Part shown: piece by piece, positions 1-5,770 of the stretch
Layout: each line of letters starts with the position of its first letter
Numbering within the stretch: position 1 is the first letter of the stretch
Assembly (NCBI GenBank): GCA_023435945.1
Contig: JAEZLB010000140.1
Location: forward strand, 1-6,202
Length of the DNA: 6,202 bases
Direction of reading: 5' to 3'
Source of the DNA: Pseudomonadota bacterium
GTDB lineage: Bacteria > Pseudomonadota > Gammaproteobacteria > Burkholderiales > Burkholderiaceae_D
Program-made: the position numbers and the translations under genes
Notes under the pieces: model-generated
What the model was told of the DNA's origin: nothing
The model's input: the letters and a program-made list of their open reading frames with translations, nothing else
The model's database searches: none

Positions 1-921
1 GATGACCAGCACATCGGTGACGAAGTCCAGCAGGTGCAGCGACAGGAACACGCAGATGCGGTCGGTTTCGCTGCTGATGCGGGCCATCAGGTCGCCGGTG
101 CGCTTGGCGCCGAAATAATCCAGCGACAACGCCATCAGATGTTCATAGGTGTGGGTGCGAAGGTCAGATCCTATGCGCTCGCTCACAATCGCAAGCAGGT
201 AGGTTCGCCACCAGCCCAGTCCCCAGGCCAGTAGGGCAGCGCCAAACAGACCCGACAGGTAGAAAGTCACCAGTCCGCTATCCATGGGGGCGCCGCTCTG
301 GTAGGGAATCAGCACCTCATCCATCAGGGGCATGGTCAGGTAGGGGGGCACCAGCGTTGCGGCAGTGGAAGCCAGCGTCAGCACCAGGCCCAGCAGCAAC
401 TGGCGCTTGTAGGGGCGGGCAAAGCGCCACAGACGCAGCAGCGTCCAGGCCGAGGGCGGCCGCTCTTCCGCGTTGGCGCAGGCGGTACAGTCTTCGTCTT
501 CTTGCTGCGAAGGCAGCGAGTTCTGGCAACGAGGGCAGCGCCGGACTTCCGGTTCCTCCGAGGTGCCGTGAGCCAGTGCATCCCGCGCCTGGGTAAAGCT
601 CTCTACCAATGCCTGGGCCTGTGCCTGACGCCCGAGCGTGAAGTGCCAGAAGGCGAGTTCGCCGTCGGCGTCATGCAGTGCGACGGTGCCTACACCCGCA
701 TGATCATGGCGCACCATGAAATACTGGGGGTGGATGTCGATGTTCTGCCAGGCGCTGTTATCAACCATGCGAAACAGCAGCCTGCGGTTCGTCACCACCA
801 GCAGCCCGGCGGCGAAATGCTTGTTATTGTCGAGATCGGTGTTCAGTTCCGCCAGGATGCGCTCGCCGGGCAGCAGGCGGAATGTTATCGGTGAAGTTTT
901 GTGGTTACTGCTCTGAGTCAT
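1..921 (-). CDS. ABC transporter subunit with PH-like domain, zinc ribbon and exporter-type membrane domain (N-terminal part, cut by window edge)
   Basis: The frame stays open for 307 codons from ATG at 921 to the left edge, so the rest of the membrane domain and the expected nucleotide-binding domain lie outside. Residues ~12-125 resemble a bacterial PH-like domain (LLPGERILAEL, then LLVVTNRRLLFR at 40-51). CPRC (129-132) and CTAC (145-148) form a four-cysteine zinc-ribbon-like knuckle. Hydrophobic helices follow at ~174-190 and ~218-240, and then a type I exporter signature: ERIGSDLRTHTYEHL (~248-262), DYFGAKRTGDLMARISSETD (268-287). The ATG overlaps the cphA stop as ATGA, with a weak GGAAG upstream, which suggests translational coupling. 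I recall transporters of this kind, often followed by a DUF1854 protein, near betaproteobacterial cphA genes. The substrate is not readable. An ordinary lipid or peptide exporter is possible, but the N-terminal extension is unusual. Confidence 0.85.
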   Translation of the reverse strand, partial: MTQSSNHKTSPITFRLLPGERILAELNTDLDNNKHFAAGLLVVTNRRLLFRMVDNSAWQNIDIHPQYFMVRHDHAGVGTVALHDADGELAFWHFTLGRQAQAQALVESFTQARDALAHGTSEEPEVRRCPRCQNSLPSQQEDEDCTACANAEERPPSAWTLLRLWRFARPYKRQLLLGLVLTLASTAATLVPPYLTMPLMDEVLIPYQSGAPMDSGLVTFYLSGLFGAALLAWGLGWWRTYLLAIVSERIGSDLRTHTYEHLMALSLDYFGAKRTGDLMARISSETDRICVFLSLHLLDFVTDVLVI

Positions 922-3491
922 CGGCCCACTTCCGCAATGCAATGTTCAAGATAGGAGAGGGCGGTATCGACCTGGTCGATCAATACCAGGCACAGGTCGC
1001 CTTCTGACAGGCCAGCGAGTGCCATGTCGATGGCGGCGAATTCGCCGCGTATTTCCCTGATCGAGGAGGTGCGTTGCGCCGTGGTCAATCCTTCGCGCAA
1101 CAGGGTAATCACATCGCCATCGCTACGGCCGCGCTGGCACTGGTCTTCATACAGGATGACTTCGTCGAAGCTGTCGCCCAGGATTTGCGTCTGGCGGCGC
1201 AAGTCTTCATCACGCCGGTCACCCGCGCCGCTGATAACCGCAACACGCCGCCGCGCCGGCAATCGGTCGATGGCGGCAACCAGCGCTTTCATCGCGTCCG
1301 GGTTATGGCCATAGTCGGCGATGATGGTCGCACCGTTGAAACTGAAACGATTGAAGCGGCCGGGAGCGGTCTGGGCATCATTAATGAAATTCGACAAGGC
1401 TGCACGTATTTGCGTCCATGAGAGACCCAGCGCCCAGGCTGCACCAATCGCTGCCATGGCATTTTCAACCTGGAATCCAAGCTCTCCGTTCAGGGTCAGC
1501 GGAATGTCCTGCAGCGGGAAAGTATGTCGCCCGCCTGCTTCTGCTGCGACGATGTGGTTGCCATCGCGGTAGATGACGCGCCCGCCTTCTTTTTCGTGTG
1601 CAGCCAGTACCGGGCACCAGGCGCTTTCAGCGAAATAGATGATCTTGCCATCGCAATAATCGGCCATGGCAGCCACATGCGGATCGGCAGCGTTCAGCAC
1701 GGCATAGCCGGAGGGAGATACGTTTTCGACGATGACGCGCTTGACAGCGGCAAGCTGCTCCACGGTATCGATGAAGTTCATGCCCAGGTGGTCGCCTTCA
1801 CCGAGATTGGTGACGACCGCGACATCGCACAGGTCGAATCCCAGGCCTTCACGCAGGATGCCGCCACGCGCGGTTTCGAGCACTGCTGCATCTACATCGG
1901 GATGCAGCAAGACATTACGTGCGCTTTTCGGACCGCTGCAGTCATCGGCATCGATACGCATGCCATTGATGTAGATGCCATCGGTGCTGGTCATGCCTAC
2001 GCGTTTGCCGGTGGCAGTCAGCAGGTGCGAGATCAGGCGCACCGTCGTGGTCTTGCCGTTGTTGCCGGTCACGGCTACGAGGGGAATACGTCCGTTGTCA
2101 TCTTCGGGGAAAAGCTGACCGACGATGGCTTCTCCGACCGGGCGCGGCGTGCCATAAGACGGCGCGATATGCATGCGCAATCCGGGCGCGGCATTCACCT
2201 CCACAATGCCGCCGCCTTGTTCTTCCAGTGGCCGGCTGACCGAGGAGCACACCATGTCCACACCGCAGATGTCTATGCCCACCATGCGTGCTGCATCGAT
2301 GGCGCGGGCGGCGACTTCCGGGTGTACTTCATCCGTGACATCGGTGGCGCTGCCGCCGGTGGACAGATTGGCGTTGTTGCGCAGCATGACGACGGCGCCT
2401 TGCGGCGGTACGGAGTCCGGGCCATAACCCTGGCTTTCCAGCGTGGCCAGTGCCAGCGTGTCGAGCTTGATGCGCGTGAGCGGCGTGGCATGCCCATCGC
2501 CGCGGCGCGGGTCACGATTCACTTCCGCAACCAGTTCGCGCACACTGCGTTTACCGTCGCCCGTCACTTGCGGCGGGTCTCTGCGGGATGCCGCTACCAG
2601 TTTGTTGCCGACCACCAGCAGGCGGAAATCACGACCCGGCAGATAACGTTCCACGATCACTTCCTCATCGATCGCCTGCGCGCAGGCATAGGCAGCAGTG
2701 ATTTCTTCGCGTGTCCTGAGGTCTACTGCCACGCCCTTGCCCTGGTTGCCGTCGCGCGGCTTGATCACCACGCTGCCGCCCAGCGCGCAGGCGGCTTCCC
2801 ATGCGGCTTCGGCACTGTTGACGACGTGGCCCAGGGGAACCGGCACACCGGCGTCATGCAGCAGGCTCTTGGTCAGGTCCTTGTCCTGGGCAATCGCTTC
2901 TGCAATCGAGGTGGTGCTGTCCATTTCGGCGGCCTGTATGCGCCGCTGTTTGCTGCCCCAGCCAAGCTGTACCAGGCTGCCGGCGGTCAGGCGGGCATGC
3001 GGGATGCCGCGCCGTGCTGCGGCCCAGACGATAGAGCCGGTGCTGGGTCCCAGTCGTTCATCTTCGTACAGCGACTGCAATGCTTCGACCGCCGCAGCGA
3101 TGTCGAAGGGTTTGCCTTCCATCAGTGCATGGCACAGGTCGGTAGCCATCGCTATGGCTTTGCGTCCCACCTCTTCTTCGGCATAACCGACGGCGACCAG
3201 CCAGGTACCGGTTTGCGGCGTGGAGGACAATTTGCACAGGTCCACATCGCAGCCGGCACGGCGCTGCAGATACAGTGCGGCGGAGCCGAGAATGTGGGCC
3301 AGCGAAAGCGCTTCGCCTTCAGCCTTGGCCGGCATGAATTCGTCGGAAGCAAGGGCGCGCAGGCCCTCCAGGAAGCGGGATACGCCGGTGAGATTCTGTT
3401 CGAGCGGCGAGCAGGATACGGTCGCCTCGATGGCGGTACGGCGGCTCCAGCGATTGGGGCCGCGCAAGGCCTTGATGCGTAGTATTTCCAT
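918..3491 (-). CDS. cphA: Cyanophycin synthetase (catalytically intact copy)
   Basis: Cytoplasmic enzyme that polymerises aspartate and arginine into cyanophycin in two ATP-dependent steps. At 857 residues it is close to the usual CphA length. N domain ~1-165, opening MEILRIKALRGPNRWS as CphA proteins do. ATP-grasp domain ~166-460: Lys244 in VVIKPRDGNQGKG (241-253), and Glu431/Asn433 in the metal-binding segment VEVNAAPG. Mur-ligase-like part ~468-857: P-loop GNNGKTTT (476-483, Lys480), ETARGGILREG (539-549), NLGEGDHLG (562-570), GRFNRF (711-716) and DYGHNPDAM (726-734). Both synthetic sites therefore look intact. The N domain is divergent: where the neighbouring paralogue has HILEH, this one has HILGS (66-70), so a metallopeptidase-like site there is unlikely. 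The start is supported by GAAGGA three bases upstream and an in-frame TGA with no earlier ATG or GTG. It is the second gene of the operon, 82 bases after cphA' and overlapping the transporter by four. Confidence 0.96.
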   Translation of the reverse strand: MEILRIKALRGPNRWSRRTAIEATVSCSPLEQNLTGVSRFLEGLRALASDEFMPAKAEGEALSLAHILGSAALYLQRRAGCDVDLCKLSSTPQTGTWLVAVGYAEEEVGRKAIAMATDLCHALMEGKPFDIAAAVEALQSLYEDERLGPSTGSIVWAAARRGIPHARLTAGSLVQLGWGSKQRRIQAAEMDSTTSIAEAIAQDKDLTKSLLHDAGVPVPLGHVVNSAEAAWEAACALGGSVVIKPRDGNQGKGVAVDLRTREEITAAYACAQAIDEEVIVERYLPGRDFRLLVVGNKLVAASRRDPPQVTGDGKRSVRELVAEVNRDPRRGDGHATPLTRIKLDTLALATLESQGYGPDSVPPQGAVVMLRNNANLSTGGSATDVTDEVHPEVAARAIDAARMVGIDICGVDMVCSSVSRPLEEQGGGIVEVNAAPGLRMHIAPSYGTPRPVGEAIVGQLFPEDDNGRIPLVAVTGNNGKTTTVRLISHLLTATGKRVGMTSTDGIYINGMRIDADDCSGPKSARNVLLHPDVDAAVLETARGGILREGLGFDLCDVAVVTNLGEGDHLGMNFIDTVEQLAAVKRVIVENVSPSGYAVLNAADPHVAAMADYCDGKIIYFAESAWCPVLAAHEKEGGRVIYRDGNHIVAAEAGGRHTFPLQDIPLTLNGELGFQVENAMAAIGAAWALGLSWTQIRAALSNFINDAQTAPGRFNRFSFNGATIIADYGHNPDAMKALVAAIDRLPARRRVAVISGAGDRRDEDLRRQTQILGDSFDEVILYEDQCQRGRSDGDVITLLREGLTTAQRTSSIREIRGEFAAIDMALAGLSEGDLCLVLIDQVDTALSYLEHCIAEVGR

Positions 3492-3573
3492 GTTTCCTTC
3501 AGTATGAAACAGCTGGTTTCCGGCTCAGTCCTGTGCAGCGGCAAGGCTGTGCAGGACTGCACTGAGAGAGCAA
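3492..3573 (-). other. cphA'-cphA intercistronic gap with imperfect stem-loop
   Basis: Two 13-base arms at 3526-3538 and 3547-3559 are complementary at 11 of 13 positions (two adjacent mismatches) around an 8-base loop. On the transcribed strand the structure is not followed by a T run, so it is not a standard intrinsic terminator. It could slow RNA decay or tune the ratio of the two proteins. CTGTGCAG also recurs as a direct repeat (3531-3538, 3547-3554). The cphA ribosome binding site lies just downstream, outside the stem. Confidence 0.5.
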
Positions 3574-5559
3574 TCAGGCTGCAATGGCGGTTTCGTAGAC
3601 CTCAGCCAATGAACGGCACAAGGTCTGGGGTGGAATGTCGAGTGCCCAGGCAGCACAGGCGGCAGCCAGCATGGTTTCGAGTCGTTGGGCCGGGATGGTT
3701 TGCAGATCCATGGGAATGACGAGCTCATGTTCACCGCTTGCGAATACCATCGCATTCTTGCGCGCGAATACGGCGCGGCCGCCGTTGACGCGATGCTCGG
3801 TCACGATGGAAGAGGCGTTGAAGCGGCTGAAATAGATGATTTCACCATCGCAGAAACGCGCCAGCTTGGCCGCTGCATTATCGGCATTGAGCACGGCTGC
3901 GCCATCCGGCAGTACCACGTCCACCGGCGTGCGTGTCACTTTCTGCATCTGTTCCGGCGTGAGGAGATCGTAAGCAGGAAGCCGCTCCGCTTCATCGATG
4001 CGCATCACGATGCCGATCCGGCTGCGGGCGTAAGCCAGGCCTTCCGCCAGGATGGATTCCCAGCGGTGCTCGCACACGGCGGCTTCCAGGACCGGATTGC
4101 GCAACAGGCGCTGCGTGGCTTGCGCTTGCGTCTGGTCGCCTTGCTCCAGCCGGCGCGACCCCAGATACAAGCCGTCCGCGCAGGCCAGGCCGGTTTGCGG
4201 ATAACGCAAGGACAGCAGGCGCGCCACGGCATGAGCCACATCGGTTGTGTCGCTGCTGCCGCTGACGCTCACGATGGGCAACTGGCGTTCATTCTTTTCA
4301 CCGAACAGATGGTCGATAATGGCCGAACCCACCTTGTCGCCCAGCGCCGGATCGACATCGATATAACGCTGGAGATCCACACGGGCCCGCACGGCCAGCA
4401 CGTGGCCGCCGGTTGTGTTCAGGGCTTGCGAGAGCATGGGTGCCATCACCTGGACTTCGGCGACTTCCAGTCCCAGCACACGCGTTGCCATTGCCGCCAA
4501 TGAGGCAAGCTCGGGGTGCAGTTCATGCGTGACATCGCGCATTGCCGGCAACTGCAAGGCAGCGACGACACGGTTGTTGGCGATCAGCAGGCGATAGTCG
4601 CGGCCCGCGACGAAAGTCTCGGCAAATACGTCTTCATCCAGTTCCAGTGCTTCCCGGTAGGCCGCTTCCAGGCTCTTCCAGGTATTGGTGGCAGGCAGTA
4701 TGACGCCGCCGTTGCGTGTGTCGCGGGAGCGCAGCACCAGTGGCTGACGCTCATCGTCCCAATATTCACGAAGATCCTCGAGGCGGTGGATCGCGCTGGC
4801 GGAGGGCATGGGAATGCCGGCAGCCACCAGCATCTTGCGCGCCAGCTTGTGATCGTCGGCCATGCCTTCGGCGATGGCGCTGTTCAGGGACATCTTGTTC
4901 ATCCAGATGCGGCGCTGCTGCTTGCCGTAACCCAGCTGAATCAGGCCGTCCGCGCTCAGGCGCATGGCGGGAATACGGCGGCGTGCAGCGGCTTCCAGGA
5001 TGCAGGCGGTGCTGGCATCAACATGGTGTTCACGCACGACATGCGACAGGCAGCGCACGCTGGCATCCACGTCGAAGGGCTGGTTGTCGATGGCGGCCAG
5101 CAGCAGTTCGCGCGCTTCGTGCAGCGCAGAGCGACCGATCGCTTCGTGGGGGGTGCGGAAGACGACCTTGTAATAGCCGCGCCTGGACATTTCCCTGGCT
5201 TGGCCGAAGCCAGCTGCGATGCCTGCCTGTATCTGCAGTTCGATCGCGACATGTTCCAGGATATGACCGGCCCAGGTACCTTCGCGCAGGCGCTTCAGGA
5301 AGCCGCCGCGTACGCCGGGCGAACAGCGATGCTCGATCAGGCCCGGCAGCCATGCGCTCAGGCGTTCATAGAGTCCGGGGATGAGATTCGAGGGACGGTC
5401 CTCCAGCTCGCCGATGTCTATCCATGCTTCCAGAATGGGGCGATAGGTCCAGATGCTGGGGCCGCGAAGAAAGAAGGTCTTGATGATGTCGATGCGCGCT
5501 GCCTTGGGCGCATTGTTGTGAGTGGCTGTAGGCAGCAAGGCCTTCGTTGTCATTGTCAT
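3574..5559 (-). CDS. cphA': CphA', truncated cyanophycin synthetase paralogue with degenerate synthetic sites
   Basis: 661 residues, homologous to CphA but about 200 shorter. The N domain (~22-190) is canonical: IDIIKTFFLRGPSIW, RCSPGVRGGF (78-87) and HILEHVAIELQ (99-109), holding an HxxEH motif (His99, Glu102, His103). The ATP-grasp region is recognisable (DGLIQLGYGKQQRRIWMNKM, 204-223) but broken: the lysine and glycine-rich loop became LVLRSRDTRNGG (274-285), about 75 residues before HELHPE (345-350) are missing, and the metal-binding EVN is replaced by hydrophobic residues near 388-391. The P-loop became GSSDTTDV (434-441), without lysine. The protein stops where the C-terminal Mur domain would begin. 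The frame is intact, so this looks like a maintained pseudoenzyme and not a decaying gene. GAGGA (5570-5566) sits six bases before ATG 5559; an ATG two codons in is the alternative start. First gene of the operon. Tandem cphA/cphA' pairs are known in betaproteobacteria such as Ralstonia eutropha. Role unproven. Confidence 0.92.
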   Translation of the reverse strand: MTMTTKALLPTATHNNAPKAARIDIIKTFFLRGPSIWTYRPILEAWIDIGELEDRPSNLIPGLYERLSAWLPGLIEHRCSPGVRGGFLKRLREGTWAGHILEHVAIELQIQAGIAAGFGQAREMSRRGYYKVVFRTPHEAIGRSALHEARELLLAAIDNQPFDVDASVRCLSHVVREHHVDASTACILEAAARRRIPAMRLSADGLIQLGYGKQQRRIWMNKMSLNSAIAEGMADDHKLARKMLVAAGIPMPSASAIHRLEDLREYWDDERQPLVLRSRDTRNGGVILPATNTWKSLEAAYREALELDEDVFAETFVAGRDYRLLIANNRVVAALQLPAMRDVTHELHPELASLAAMATRVLGLEVAEVQVMAPMLSQALNTTGGHVLAVRARVDLQRYIDVDPALGDKVGSAIIDHLFGEKNERQLPIVSVSGSSDTTDVAHAVARLLSLRYPQTGLACADGLYLGSRRLEQGDQTQAQATQRLLRNPVLEAAVCEHRWESILAEGLAYARSRIGIVMRIDEAERLPAYDLLTPEQMQKVTRTPVDVVLPDGAAVLNADNAAAKLARFCDGEIIYFSRFNASSIVTEHRVNGGRAVFARKNAMVFASGEHELVIPMDLQTIPAQRLETMLAAACAAWALDIPPQTLCRSLAEVYETAIAA

Positions 5560-5565
5560 TCACGT

Positions 5566-5570
5566 TCCTC
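5566..5570 (-). promoter_or_regulatory. Ribosome binding site of cphA'
   Basis: GAGGA on the minus strand, six bases before the ATG at 5559. The good spacing favours this ATG over the in-frame ATG at 5553. Confidence 0.75.
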
Positions 5571-5598
5571 TTGGCTATCTGATATGCATTTTACAAGT

Positions 5599-5620
5599 AC
5601 ACCCTTTCAGCAAAGGGTGT
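5599..5620. repeat. Perfect 9-bp inverted repeat overlapping the sigma-54 promoter
   Basis: ACACCCTTT (5599-5607) and AAAGGGTGT (5612-5620) are perfect inverted copies around CAGC. The dyad covers the promoter spacer and the -12 element and ends one base before the predicted start site. If that start is right, the repeat is not transcribed, which favours a DNA-level role such as an operator over an RNA hairpin. If transcription starts further upstream it would be a leader hairpin. No T run follows, so it is not a terminator. Confidence 0.6.
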
Positions 5621-5624
5621 GCCA
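5609..5624 (-). promoter_or_regulatory. Sigma-54 (-24/-12) promoter of the cyanophycin operon
   Basis: The minus strand reads TGGCACACCCTTTGCT, which fits the sigma-54 consensus TGGCACG-N4-TTGCW at every defined position except one (A for G at the seventh base). The near-invariant GG (5623-5622) and GC (5611-5610) have the required spacing. This predicts transcription starting at the A opposite 5598 and a 39-base leader before cphA'. Sigma-54 control suits a nitrogen reserve and the enhancer-binding regulator encoded next door. Confidence 0.85.
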
Positions 5625-5643
5625 GTGAGGTAAATTTGAATTA

Positions 5644-5656
5644 AATCAGAGGCTTA
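5644..5656 (+). promoter_or_regulatory. Putative IHF binding site
   Basis: AATCAGAGGCTTA on the plus strand matches the IHF consensus WATCAR-N4-TTR at all defined positions. The A/T-rich stretch expected on its 5' side is present at 5631-5643. Its centre is about 52 bases upstream of the predicted start, between the operator repeat and the promoter, where a DNA bend is typically placed for sigma-54 activation. Confidence 0.65.
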
Positions 5657-5683
5657 GCTTTAATTTTGAGAGGGTGGTGGCAA

Positions 5684-5691
5684 GGGGGGGG
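5684..5691 (+). repeat. G8 homopolymer tract
   Basis: Eight consecutive G (C on the transcribed strand) lie between the operator repeat and the IHF site. Such tracts can slip during replication; here a change would alter the helical phasing between activator site and promoter. No sequence evidence shows that it does. Confidence 0.5.
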
Positions 5692-5710
5692 CGCATAAAG
5701 TCCTGAAACC

Positions 5711-5728
5711 TGTCGCCTGGCAGCGACA
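5711..5728. promoter_or_regulatory. GlrR-type upstream activator site 1 (TGTC-N10-GACA)
   Basis: TGTC (5711-5714) and GACA (5725-5728) are separated by exactly ten bases, as in the GlrR operator reported upstream of enterobacterial glmY/glmZ. The dyad extends to 8-bp arms, CCTGTCGC and GCGACAGG (5709-5730). It is centred about 121 bases upstream of the predicted sigma-54 start, normal for an enhancer-binding protein site. It could be misread as the glrR terminator, but no T tract follows the stem on the minus strand. Confidence 0.75.
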
Positions 5729-5770
5729 GGTGGTGTGACTAAAAAATACAAGTTATTGAATTTAAAGGAT

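Noticed and set aside
502..894. A 130-codon plus-strand frame opposite the transporter gene
   Set aside because: It mirrors the minus-strand PH-like and zinc-ribbon coding sequence, which has clear motifs; nothing supports the plus-strand product.
1524..3482. A 652-codon open frame on the plus strand opposite cphA
   Set aside because: It is antisense to a clearly homologous CphA, its translation shows no recognisable domain and is rich in His, Ala, Gly and Arg, and long antisense frames are expected from GC-biased third codon positions.
3574..5559. cphA' as a pseudogene or a frameshifted CphA
   Set aside because: The frame is uninterrupted over 661 codons with a good ribosome binding site, no leftover C-terminal Mur sequence lies in the 82-base gap, and the substitutions are concentrated at catalytic motifs.
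5588..5614. Overlapping sigma-70 promoter with TAAAAT (5593-5588) as -10
   Set aside because: The only -35-like hexamer upstream, TTGCTG, is about 14 bases away, too short a spacer, and it is the sigma-54 -12 element itself.
4516..5628. A 370-codon open frame on the plus strand opposite cphA' and running into the control region
   Set aside because: Same antisense pattern, no recognisable motif, and it would cover the sigma-54 promoter of the opposite operon.
5709..5730. Inverted repeat as intrinsic terminator of glrR
   Set aside because: The stem is GC-rich, but on the minus strand it is followed only by GGTTTCAGG and not a T run. The TGTC-N10-GACA layout fits an operator better.
5734..5750. 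TGT-N11-ACA as a further GlrR site
   Set aside because: The spacing is one base short of the TGT-N12-ACA frame and the inner bases do not match.
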